Of a stretch of 49,665 bases of DNA, positions 1 through 7,556 are shown piece by piece; position 1 is the stretch's first letter; each line of letters starts with the position of its first letter. Location of the stretch: NCBI GenBank assembly GCA_903789415.1, contig CAIFEG010000015.1, forward strand, positions 1-49,665, in the 5' to 3' direction. The position numbers were made by a program, and so were the translations under genes. A model generated the notes under the pieces. That model made no database searches. It saw nothing but the letters and a program-made list of their open reading frames with translations, and was not told the DNA's origin. Source of the stretch: an uncultured Eggerthellaceae bacterium. Lineage in GTDB: Bacteria > Actinomycetota > Coriobacteriia > Coriobacteriales > Eggerthellaceae.

Positions 1-1
1 A

Positions 2-55
2 GGTGCAAGAATACGAAAATCCTCTTAGCTGTCTATTTGGCTTTGGGAATCAACC
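2..55 (+). repeat. Left copy of the 54-bp terminal inverted repeat
   Basis: Positions 2-55 match the reverse complement of 49612-49665 at 53 of 54 positions; the only difference is at position 13 (A here, G in the other copy). In one frame both copies encode a peptide containing NPLSCLFGFGNQP, but the reading frames diverge after the repeat, so a conserved protein is doubtful. Because the copies lie exactly at the two window ends, this is probably a dispersed genomic repeat at which an assembly stopped. Confidence 0.8.
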
Positions 56-119
56 TCGTTCATATTTGCAAACCTCAAGAAGGCGCAATGGGCATCTCTC
101 ACTTATGGCATATTCTTTC

Positions 120-1166
120 TTAATTCAAGGGCCGAATATCTTTAGCCAAACTAAATGGGATAATCGCGTTGGGTTCAGTGTTTAGATATGCCTTTTCTTC
201 ATGCATATAATCGACAATTTCTTCTGTCGAATAGGTACGGAATTTTTTAACCACGACATCCAAAATGTCTTTTTCTTCTTGAGACAAAATCGAATAGTCA
301 GCGTTCGGAATTGGGTGAAAATGGAACATACTACTAAAATTGTAACTTTGCTTTTCCGTGACATTAACATTTTCAAGATTCATAAGATCGTTATGCCCAA
401 TAGGAAGGGCGCCCATCGGCTCATGTTGATATACAAGCCCAGTTATTGCATGGTTTTGATCTTTAAATGCTTGCACATCGGCATACCAAAGCATTTTCAT
501 GAGTTTAACTTTGAAAAGGTTTTCTACCTTTTGGGCAAAGTAAGAAATAGCTACTTCAATTTTGTCAATGTCTAAAGATTTGAAGCCATTAAAGTCGGAA
601 GGATCTTCGAAGCGTGCATAATCCCCTTTAAGTGCTTGTCTCGAAAGAAATTCTTTCCCGTGGGAGTCTAATTGTTCCGTAATTTGCTCTTTTATTTCTA
701 GAAACTTTGTGTGGGAAAACTTTTCCCTATTTCTTTGCAGAAACTCAAGCGCTACCAAAGGGTTATCTCTTACAAGACGTAGCATCGCGTCATGAGCTTC
801 ATCTTGAATTGACTTAGTCTCATATCGCGAAATCGTTGCTTCGCCCCACCCCATTAATTGAGCCAGATCAACTTGAGACAATCTATAACTCTTGCGAGTT
901 TGAATAATCTCGTCAGATGTAAGAAGATCATGCATCTTTCGATACGAATTTCTTGCATTAAGAAGATTTTCGTCCGTCATTTTGGCGGTTTCAAAATCGC
1001 ATTCATCATCTTTAGTATTCTCACAATGAAAATAGGTTTCGGGATAAGAAACAGTGTCTCCTTTAATAATTGTCGTAGCTATACGTTTTCGCAGCTCTAC
1101 ATTGTGCGTTTTATCGCAAATTGGACAATCCATATAAACAGTTTTTATTAACTTGTTTTCACTCAT
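120..1166 (-). CDS. MqsA-type antitoxin with XRE helix-turn-helix and Panacea (DUF4065) domain
   Basis: Likely antitoxin and autorepressor of the toxin gene just upstream. Numbered from the ATG at 1166, residues 10-60 form an MqsA/YgiT-like zinc finger (C14-x2-C17 and C48-x7-C56). Residues about 85-125 are an XRE helix-turn-helix (LSQVDLAQLMGWGEATISRY). Residues about 190-340 match the Panacea/DUF4065 fold (KLMKMLWYAD, PMGALPIGH), known as an antitoxin and chaperone-like domain. The start is chosen because GGGAGG lies about 7 nt upstream; ATGs at 1169 and 1181 are alternatives. The toxin stop codon ends at 1181, so the two genes are translationally linked. Three stacked domains are more than classical MqsA carries. 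Domain calls are secure; the toxin-antitoxin role is inferred from family and neighbour. Confidence 0.85.
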   Translation of the reverse strand: MSENKLIKTVYMDCPICDKTHNVELRKRIATTIIKGDTVSYPETYFHCENTKDDECDFETAKMTDENLLNARNSYRKMHDLLTSDEIIQTRKSYRLSQVDLAQLMGWGEATISRYETKSIQDEAHDAMLRLVRDNPLVALEFLQRNREKFSHTKFLEIKEQITEQLDSHGKEFLSRQALKGDYARFEDPSDFNGFKSLDIDKIEVAISYFAQKVENLFKVKLMKMLWYADVQAFKDQNHAITGLVYQHEPMGALPIGHNDLMNLENVNVTEKQSYNFSSMFHFHPIPNADYSILSQEEKDILDVVVKKFRTYSTEEIVDYMHEEKAYLNTEPNAIIPFSLAKDIRPLN

Positions 1167-1180
1167 CATTCGACCTCCCA

Positions 1181-1600
1181 TTACCTATAGGGAAACTCCA
1201 TTTCATGTTCTGCGTAATGAAACGAGATGCATAGCACCCTTTTCTTGTTTGTAGCCTTCAGTTTTAATTTGATGTATACCTGTTGGTTATTGGTAGCTTT
1301 TCCGAAGACAAACAACAATGGCGGTCTATCGTCGTCTCTATCAAATAAAGTTTCTGAATATTCTTGAACAGTCAGTTCTTCCAGACATTTCGCCACATCA
1401 TATCGGCTATATTCCAAATCATTCAAAGTATATGGTGTCGAAAACTGCTTATGTTTTGGGTCTTTGCTACTGATAATCAGTATAAGATCATCGTCGATAT
1501 TGAAGGATGGATCACAGAAGGCGGACCTAAGTTCCTCAAGAAACTTATTAACATCGCCACGTTTCGAAATAATCGGAACTCGAATGATCTTCACCTCCAT
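1181..1600 (-). CDS. MqsR-like type II toxin (putative mRNA interferase)
   Basis: A 139-residue protein starting at the ATG at 1600, directly upstream of the antitoxin. The C-terminal 85 residues carry an MqsR-like pattern: TLNDLEYSRYDVAKCLEEL, EYSETLFDRDDD, LLFVFGK, VYIKLKL and CISFHYAEHEMEFPYR. MqsR toxins are RelE-like ribonucleases that cleave mRNA. The roughly 50-residue N-terminal extension exceeds E. coli MqsR (98 residues). The frame stays open upstream to 1783, but that stretch covers the promoter and lacks a ribosome site, so it is excluded. The toxin comes first and the antitoxin second, as in mqsRA. Function is inferred from family resemblance; catalytic residues were not mapped. 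Confidence 0.75.
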   Translation of the reverse strand: MEVKIIRVPIISKRGDVNKFLEELRSAFCDPSFNIDDDLILIISSKDPKHKQFSTPYTLNDLEYSRYDVAKCLEELTVQEYSETLFDRDDDRPPLLFVFGKATNNQQVYIKLKLKATNKKRVLCISFHYAEHEMEFPYR

Positions 1601-1614
1601 TTGCAATGTAATTA

Positions 1615-1654
1615 TATCAATTGATAGTATACATATCAATTGATAGTGAGTCAA
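1615..1654 (-). promoter_or_regulatory. Toxin-antitoxin promoter with two palindromic operators
   Basis: On the minus strand TTGACT (1654-1649) and TATACT (1631-1626) are separated by exactly 17 bp. The perfect palindrome TATCAATTGATA occurs twice, at 1634-1645 inside the spacer and at 1615-1626 at the downstream edge of the -10 box, 19 bp centre to centre. An antitoxin dimer on either site would block RNA polymerase, the usual autoregulation of such modules. Confidence 0.8.
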
Positions 1655-1668
1655 GGCTGAACAAATAG

Positions 1669-2454
1669 TTACAGTCTGCGTACGCCAGCCCAGCCTGCCA
1701 TGGTGATGCAATGCGGAATAAACTTTCCCAGAATGCGCAGCACAAATGCACCAATACCGCACGTGGCAATAGCAAAGTGGCACTTATTCGCGAGAAGGGA
1801 ACGCCTGACCACAGTCTGAGGTTTTTGCGCGCCAAGGTAATGGCGTACATCATGACCTGTCTTTTCGGCGGTCTGCATAAACTCAGTTTTTACCCAGCCC
1901 GGGCACACCGCAGTTACACAGACACCTCGCCCGCGAACTTCCCATCGCAGCGCGCGCACATAACTCTGCATAAACGCCTTCGATGCTGCATACACATTGA
2001 GATGCGGAAGCGGCGTGAATGCCGAGCACGACACGATCTCAAGCACGTGGCTTCCCCGCCTCATATACGGAAGCACGATGGTGGTAATGTGAACCATCGC
2101 TTTGCAGTTGAGGTCGATCATCGCATCGTTGTCCTGAACAGGAATCGTATCCCAGGTACCAAATTTTCCAAACCCCGCCGCACTCACGAGATACGTTACA
2201 TTGGGTTTCTGTTTGGAAAGCTCAGCAGCGATGTGGTCCATGTCAGATGCGCTCGTAAGGTCTTCGCACATGATTTTCGTTGCACAAGGAAGTTCACGTG
2301 CAAGTTCTTCCAGGCGTTCTCGACGCCGGGCGATAAGCCAAATTTCTTCGACCTCGTCGCTTTTTGCAAGCTGCCGCGCGAATTCGCGCCCCATCCCCGA
2401 AGACGCGCCCGTGACAATGGCAACCTTTGTTGCCTTTTGTGTATCTACTGCCAT
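1669..2454 (-). CDS. Short-chain dehydrogenase/reductase (SDR family)
   Basis: Cytosolic NAD(P)-dependent oxidoreductase of about 261 residues, normal for a classical SDR. The N terminus has the Rossmann glycine motif TGASSGMG, the middle has the SAAGFG segment, and the active site is a Ser in EIVSCSA followed by YAASK. The downstream CPGWVKTEF matches the SDR PG motif. The ATG at 2454 is preceded by AAGGA at a good distance; an in-frame TTG lies just upstream. It resembles YdfG/DltE-type enzymes, but the substrate cannot be told. The C-terminal 40 residues are hydrophobic and may be a membrane-associated tail. Confidence 0.9.
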   Translation of the reverse strand: MAVDTQKATKVAIVTGASSGMGREFARQLAKSDEVEEIWLIARRRERLEELARELPCATKIMCEDLTSASDMDHIAAELSKQKPNVTYLVSAAGFGKFGTWDTIPVQDNDAMIDLNCKAMVHITTIVLPYMRRGSHVLEIVSCSAFTPLPHLNVYAASKAFMQSYVRALRWEVRGRGVCVTAVCPGWVKTEFMQTAEKTGHDVRHYLGAQKPQTVVRRSLLANKCHFAIATCGIGAFVLRILGKFIPHCITMAGWAGVRRL

Positions 2455-2547
2455 CAAAATTTCCTTATCTTTTTGCAGAAATGTGTCGATGAAATTGACT
2501 GATCGGTTGAGCGGTTGATTGGCTGCGCCCTTACTTCCTAGAGCAGC

Positions 2548-3036
2548 TTACCTGCGCCGTGCAAGCGCACGTGGTGCGCTCAAGGCGTAGGCAATTATCA
2601 GGAGCACCAACCCGGCCGCATCGAAGCGAATAAATCGCAGGAGCGAGCCCATAAGAACCCCTGCATTCGAGCCAAGACCAGAGAGCACGAAGACCTCTCC
2701 AAATAGTCCGATGATCTGCTGAATAATGACCACGATGAACATCGCGCGGTACTTGGATGGCTTCAAGATGACCAACGGATAGGTGACATTCCACATCAAG
2801 AAAACGATACCCATCCCCTCGACTGCCGCTTGCGCACCTACACCCGTAAGCTGATACGAGGCTGCATAGGCATCTGGTGTGCTGATGAATTGCACGGCAC
2901 AGATAATGTTCCAAGCGAACACCACAAAAACTAGGATGCGCGCGATGATACCACGCATCCCTGATTCCACTCCGGCCTTCATTCTTTGTTTATACGTGGC
3001 AGGTTGCTCTTCAGTATTTCTCTTATTTTTTCTCAT
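2548..3036 (-). CDS. Small integral membrane protein, function unknown
   Basis: A 162-residue protein with a basic, charged N terminus (about residues 1-30) and four hydrophobic segments near 31-50, 70-90, 95-120 and 132-152, ending in an Arg-rich tail (APRALARRR). I do not recognise the family; the pattern resembles small conserved membrane proteins of the DoxX/YphA kind, but no diagnostic motif is visible. It lies 93 bp upstream of the dehydrogenase on the same strand and could be cotranscribed with it. Confidence 0.6.
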   Translation of the reverse strand: MRKNKRNTEEQPATYKQRMKAGVESGMRGIIARILVFVVFAWNIICAVQFISTPDAYAASYQLTGVGAQAAVEGMGIVFLMWNVTYPLVILKPSKYRAMFIVVIIQQIIGLFGEVFVLSGLGSNAGVLMGSLLRFIRFDAAGLVLLIIAYALSAPRALARRR

Positions 3037-3240
3037 ATTTAACTTTTCGCTACGATTTTAGTCTCATATAAGGATACGCATACAAAAAGAGAACGCCAAA
3101 GGAAGGCAAAAATCCTTTGACGCAACATAAAACAAAAATTTGGTTTTTAATTGGGCGGCAAATCAATGTGCGCAAACCAGAGCACATAAAACTGCACGCA
3201 TAGAAAATTAGGCACGAAAATTGGGCACGCGAAATAAGCT

Positions 3241-3266
3241 ATGGAGCCCGAAGCATACAGCTCCAT
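3241..3266 (-). terminator. Hairpin at the end of the capsule operon
   Basis: A 7-bp perfect stem (ATGGAGC/GCTCCAT) with a 12-nt loop lies 22 bp past the stop codon of the phosphatase gene. On the minus strand it is followed by a weakly T-rich stretch. The rest of 3037-3288 shows no convincing gene. Confidence 0.45.
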
Positions 3267-3288
3267 CGCAAAAAGCGATTACATGCTC

Positions 3289-3936
3289 TTATGGTCGCAA
3301 ATACTTTGAATAGTGCTCCACCGCTTTTGCAAACAGATCATAATGCTCTATACGATGCGCATCGCTTGCTATATAGCTATACAACCCCATCTTAAAAAGC
3401 TTCTTGGCAGTGTGCTTAGAATTTCCAAGTCGCCCACCATTGATGAAATCAGCAGAGCATTGAAGTTTGCAGCCCAGATCCACAAGATGCTGCGCCCAAG
3501 ATACATCCTTGCGAATTGCCTCATACCGCTCTGGATGCGCAATGATTACTGAATAGCCCATGCTCTGAAGCTGATAAATGGTGTGATCATAGTCTCGAAA
3601 CGAATCAGCGGTACATGAATCTTCAAGTTCTAGTAAGAACTCTCCGGTGCCTTCAAACCCTAAATAGGGAGCCCATTGATCTACTCCTAATTTCATGAGT
3701 TTGTAGTGATTCACTTCAAAGCCCATAGTGAAATTAAAATCGGGAGCTGCTGCTTGAAGACGCGTAAAGGCATCCTCCATCTTGTCATAATTAAAATACG
3801 GATCCCGACAATGCGGAGTACACACAATGCTCGTTATGCCCGCCGCTTTTGCCGCGTTGAGCATTGCGAGACTGTACCGCAAGTTCGAAGATCCGTCATC
3901 TACACCCGGTAGTATATGGCAATGCATATCTCTCAT
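3289..3936 (-). CDS. cpsB: CpsB/CapC/YwqE-family tyrosine-protein phosphatase (PHP fold)
   Basis: Manganese-dependent phosphatase that dephosphorylates the capsule tyrosine kinase. The 215-residue length fits the family. PHP metal-binding motifs appear in order: MHCHILPGVDDG at the N terminus, CTPH near residue 42, the glutamate of EVNHY, AHPERY mid-protein and SDAHR near the C terminus. The start has GGTGG 6-7 nt upstream. It is the last gene of the capsule cluster, 29 bp after the kinase, in the usual wzz-kinase-phosphatase order (read on the minus strand). Confidence 0.93.
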   Translation of the reverse strand: MRDMHCHILPGVDDGSSNLRYSLAMLNAAKAAGITSIVCTPHCRDPYFNYDKMEDAFTRLQAAAPDFNFTMGFEVNHYKLMKLGVDQWAPYLGFEGTGEFLLELEDSCTADSFRDYDHTIYQLQSMGYSVIIAHPERYEAIRKDVSWAQHLVDLGCKLQCSADFINGGRLGNSKHTAKKLFKMGLYSYIASDAHRIEHYDLFAKAVEHYSKYLRP

Positions 3937-3965
3937 AAACTACCACCTCATACAATTATGAAATT

Positions 3966-4874
3966 CTATCGATGCATCTGATGACGAACAGAATATTTTG
4001 CATCATCGCGCGAATAATTCCCATGTGCGGGATTGCCTGCTTGTACGTAGGCTTTTGAATTATTTGCCTGTTGCGGTTTATTTTGCATCGCCGGAGCAGT
4101 CACTCTTCTATTTGGAGTAGGTGTGCCATTCGATGCTCCAGGTGCAAATTGTGGATGACGACCAGAGTTACTAGGTTCGGCATCATCCGCATTAAACTCC
4201 TGATAAGAAGTATGCTTCTTTTCGTGATAATAGTTGTAGTACTTAGAAGCAACGGCAACATCAGAGTGGTTGAGAACCGTTCCAATCACATTTGCTCCCG
4301 CTTTTTTAAGCTGATCATACGCATTCTGTACTTCTTCGCGCTTCGTGAAGTTTTGACGCACTACCAAAATGGTTGCATCCGTTAAAGAAGAAATAATTGC
4401 CGCATCAACAAAAGTATTTATCGGAGGGGTATCAAGAATAATATAGTCAAACGAATGTTTAAGATTATCTAGTAATTTTTTAAAACGTTTTGACTGCAGA
4501 ATATCCACTGGATTAGGAATACCCTGCTCAGCATCAAGAAAGAACATATTCTGTGTTGAAGTAGGAAGAATAGCTTCCTGCAACGTATGTCTGCCAGAAA
4601 GCACTGAGAATAGTCCATAGCGTCCATGGCTGCCCAGTGCGTTAGCCAGCGATCGACGACGCATATCGCATTCAACCATCAATACTCTATCCCGGCTCGA
4701 TGCAAATGCTCTACCCAGACCTACCGAAACAGCAGTTTTACCTTCATCAGGGATTGATGACACGATAGAAATAGTCTTGAGCTGGGTATCGACTGAAGAA
4801 AAGCGAATGTTTGCCGCCAACGTTTTGAACGCATTTTGTAAGATGACTCTGTTTGAATTATTTCTTTTTGGCAT
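3966..4874 (-). CDS. cpsD: CpsD/CapB-family tyrosine-protein kinase (BY-kinase)
   Basis: Cytoplasmic autokinase that pairs with the membrane activator encoded just upstream and controls capsule polymer assembly. Walker A is at residues 39-50 (SSIPDEGKTAVS), Walker A' at 64-75 (VLMVECDMRRRS) and Walker B near 145-151 (IILDTPP). A tyrosine cluster at residues 213-225 (YYNYYHEKKHTSY), with more tyrosines near the C terminus, is the expected autophosphorylation tail. At 302 residues it is longer than streptococcal CpsD because of a Pro/Asn/Gln-rich tail after residue 230. Only 16 bp separate it from the Wzz gene. Confidence 0.93.
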   Translation of the reverse strand: MPKRNNSNRVILQNAFKTLAANIRFSSVDTQLKTISIVSSIPDEGKTAVSVGLGRAFASSRDRVLMVECDMRRRSLANALGSHGRYGLFSVLSGRHTLQEAILPTSTQNMFFLDAEQGIPNPVDILQSKRFKKLLDNLKHSFDYIILDTPPINTFVDAAIISSLTDATILVVRQNFTKREEVQNAYDQLKKAGANVIGTVLNHSDVAVASKYYNYYHEKKHTSYQEFNADDAEPSNSGRHPQFAPGASNGTPTPNRRVTAPAMQNKPQQANNSKAYVQAGNPAHGNYSRDDAKYSVRHQMHR

Positions 4875-4890
4875 ATATATGTATCCACCT

Positions 4891-5547
4891 TTAAATTTCC
4901 GGTATCCGGCCGATTACCGGAACTCCATCAAGCAGAGACTCGAGTTCATCTGCGCTGCGAACTTTTGTATTGACCATATCTGCAATTACTACAATTACGA
5001 CTGCCGCAAAAAGACCGACAGCAAATGCTATAAGCACATAAAGTAAACGATTTGGCCCACTTGGACTCGAGGGTGCTTGTGCCTGCTCAACAGGATTTAC
5101 AGGCTGAACATCCATCACACTTTGCGCAATGTCGGATACATCATTCATCATCGCATTATTGATATCTGCAGCTGTTTGTGCATTCGGGCCTGTGACGGAA
5201 AGTGTGATAATGCGCGAAGTAGTTTGGCTGGAAACGCTGATGCTATAACCTGCAAGCCCCGGAACTCCTACATCATTACCTGCTTGATTTTTTACTCTAT
5301 CGCTTCTAAGCAGATTTGCGACATCATTTGAAAGCATTTGAGAAGCCGAAAGATCGCTTGACAAACTGTTTGAACTATTATTACTGCTTTCCGTTTGAGC
5401 AAGAACAAACATACTTGAAGTTGCCGTATATTGATCTCTCATGAAAAGTATGGAGTAAAGACCAACTACTAAGGCGCATACAATTGGTACAATAATTACA
5501 AAGCGTAAATGTTTTCGTAATAAGTGGCCGAGATCTAAAAGTGTCAT
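4891..5547 (-). CDS. cpsC: Wzz/CpsC-type chain-length regulator and kinase activator
   Basis: Membrane protein of 218 residues with the polysaccharide co-polymerase layout: a short cytoplasmic N terminus (LGHLLRKHL), TM1 near 17-37, an extracytoplasmic region rich in Ser/Asn/Gln (about 38-165), TM2 near 167-192, and a short cytoplasmic tail ending DGVPVIGRIPEI, the segment that contacts the kinase. A Pro-rich stretch precedes TM2, as in Wzz proteins. It sits first in the wzz-kinase-phosphatase trio, just downstream of the damaged region with the IS element. No strong ribosome-binding site is visible. Confidence 0.9.
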   Translation of the reverse strand: MTLLDLGHLLRKHLRFVIIVPIVCALVVGLYSILFMRDQYTATSSMFVLAQTESSNNSSNSLSSDLSASQMLSNDVANLLRSDRVKNQAGNDVGVPGLAGYSISVSSQTTSRIITLSVTGPNAQTAADINNAMMNDVSDIAQSVMDVQPVNPVEQAQAPSSPSGPNRLLYVLIAFAVGLFAAVVIVVIADMVNTKVRSADELESLLDGVPVIGRIPEI

Positions 5548-5721
5548 TCTTTAACTTTCTATCTTGAAGTTCTCATATCTTTTCTAGAAAGCATAAACGT
5601 AACCATATATGAACATGGTAATTCTATAACAATCAGATACTTGTGTATAAGAAAACAGAAAAACTCAGAAGGAGCTCAGCTTTTTACCACGCATAATTGA
5701 CTCTTAGAAAAAATATTCTCA

Positions 5722-5985
5722 TTACAGTTTTTGAACGTATTCCTGCAGTTGATCCTGCCAATCAGGCATGTTGAAACCCGCTTCTTTAAGCTTTGCGAGC
5801 GAAAGTGTGGAGCAATGCGGACGAGAAGCGATGGACTCTTCAGCTGATGCGTAGTATTGATCAGTTGTGACAGATTGCACTTTATCGGCATTATCATTCT
5901 TCAGTTTAATACACTTTTAGCAATGTCTGCGTAGCTCTTCAAAGTACCCGATCCTGTACAGTCATAGGTACTATTCAGGTGTATC
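5722..5985 (-). pseudogene. rmlD: 3' remnant of dTDP-4-dehydrorhamnose reductase (rmlD)
   Basis: Reading the minus strand across 5985-5722 gives the C-terminal part of an RmlD protein: STYDCTGSGTLKSYADIAKS, a +1 frame slip near 5911, then KLKNDNADKVQSVTTDQYY, RPHCSTLSLAKLKEAGF and DWQDQLQEYVQKL before a TAA at 5722-5724. RmlD makes dTDP-L-rhamnose. The N-terminal two thirds, with the cofactor site, are absent, and the homology fades about 30 bp from the IS end. The remnant implies the polymer once contained locally supplied rhamnose. Confidence 0.75.
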
Positions 5986-6013
5986 AAGTAAATAAAATAT
6001 CGCCTGTGTGTCA

Positions 6014-7459
6014 GGTAGTGTTTCAAAAGTTGGTGTAAAGACCATTTTTAAGTAGCACATGCAAAACGGCCATCACCTAGAATCTTGAATGTACGAAGTT
6101 CGAGACGAAGGGATGACCGCAATGACTACTTTACACGATAATGCTCCGCAAACCTCTCAGATGCCAAGATTTGTAGATGGAATGGTAAACATTCAAGAAC
6201 TTATCCTCACTATTGCAGAGTCTGCCATAAACGAGATCATGGATGCGTAAGCAGAGGATGCGTGTGCTGATAGCAATGTCCGTAATGGGTATAGAGAGCG
6301 CAGCCTTGTAACCTCTGTGGGTAAGATTAATCTACGTATTCCAAAGCTTCGAAGAGGCTCCTATTTCCCAGATGATCTTCTTATCCGTTATTCAAGAACA
6401 GACAGAGTTGTTATTGCTGCGGTATCAGAGATGATAACCAATGGAGTATCTACGAGAAAAGTAGAAAAAGTAGCCCAGGCATTAGGCGTTGACCGGATGA
6501 GTGCCGCCCAAGTATCACGTATCTGTTCAGGTCTTGATCAAACGGTTAAAGATATGCAGACCAGAGACTTATCTGGTGTGACTTATCCTTATATCTGGCT
6601 CGATGCCACCTACATCAAGTGCAGAGACTTGGGTCATGTCTCCTCATGTGCTCTGGTAACCGTAATCGGTGTGGGAAGTGACGGATACAGACGATTATTA
6701 GGACTTAATGCCATAGATACTGAGACGTATGCAGGTTGGGCTACATTTCTCCGTTCGCTTAGAAGACGTGGAGTTTCTGGAGTGCTATGTGTGACCTCAG
6801 ATGCACACGAAGGCCTAAGACGTGCAATTGAGGAAGTATTCTCAGGAGCCTCATGGCAGAGATGTATCGTGCATCTCATGCGTAATGCTGCCAATTGCGC
6901 ATCTACGAGGCAAAAGAGATCTGCAATTTATGCCATCTTACATGCAGTATTCTCTGAGCGTGATCCTGATCTTGTACGTGAGCTTTATCATCTGGCATGC
7001 GATGAGATCGCGGGATTTTGTAAGGAAGCTGCAAAACTTTTAGAGGATGCTTAAGACAGACGCACTTGTCTATCTTGACTTCCCTTATGCCCACCACAGA
7101 CGCCTTCATACTAACAATGTACAAGAGAGATGCAACCGTGAACTTAAACGCAGAGCAAACGTAGTACAGGTCTTTCCTTCAAAAAAGTCTTTGATCAGGC
7201 TCCTTGGAGCAGTATTTGCTGAGATGGATGAAGATTGGTCATCAAGGCGTTGGTTTACCAAAGACTCCATTGATCTTGCTATAGATGATATAAAAGCTGA
7301 TGTCCCTCGCCCAACCTATACCGGAAGTGCTAAGGAGCATGCAAAACAGATCATGGAACTTGTAATTGCTGATAATCCATTGGGAAGAAAGGCTGCATGA
7401 TGTTAGGTTAGAATAGATCAAAAGTTCTAGGTAAAAACACCAACATTCGAAACACTACC
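6014..7459 (+). mobile_element. Decayed IS256-family insertion sequence
   Basis: A 1446-bp element bounded by imperfect 30-bp inverted repeats, 6014-6043 and 7430-7459, that agree at 24 of 30 positions and both end in GGTAGTGTTTC. Size and end structure fit IS256. I see no clear 8-9 bp target duplication, so the flanks have probably rearranged. The element lies between the flippase gene and the rmlD remnant, transcribed against the capsule operon. Its transposase gene is broken twice, so it should be immobile on its own. Confidence 0.88.
6122..7400 (+). pseudogene. IS256-family DDE transposase, inactivated by a stop and a frameshift
   Basis: The reading frame starts at the ATG at 6122 and encodes a mutator-type transposase. 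It is interrupted by an in-frame TAA at 6248-6250 (codon 43) and by a frameshift near 7047-7054, after which the sequence continues from DALVYLDFPYAHHRRL. The DDE triad is still readable: Asp in WLDATY (about residue 161), Asp in VTSDAHEG (about 227) and Glu in TNNVQERCNRELKRR. The conserved C-terminal segments FPSKKSLIRLLGAVF and DEDWSSRRWF are present. Intact copies elsewhere could still act on its ends. Confidence 0.9.
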
Positions 7460-7556
7460 ATGGTCACCATTGTTTAATTCGCTAAAGGCGTTTGGCGTAC
7501 AACCCCATGTACCATTCTGTTAATTGACTTTTGAATCATCAAACTAAAGAAAATTA

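Noticed and set aside
7460-7556. Coding-like minus-strand fragment between the IS and the flippase
   Set aside because: A short frame (GTWGCTPNAFSELNNGDHG) sits after a stop codon and has no recognised family, so it is not annotated.
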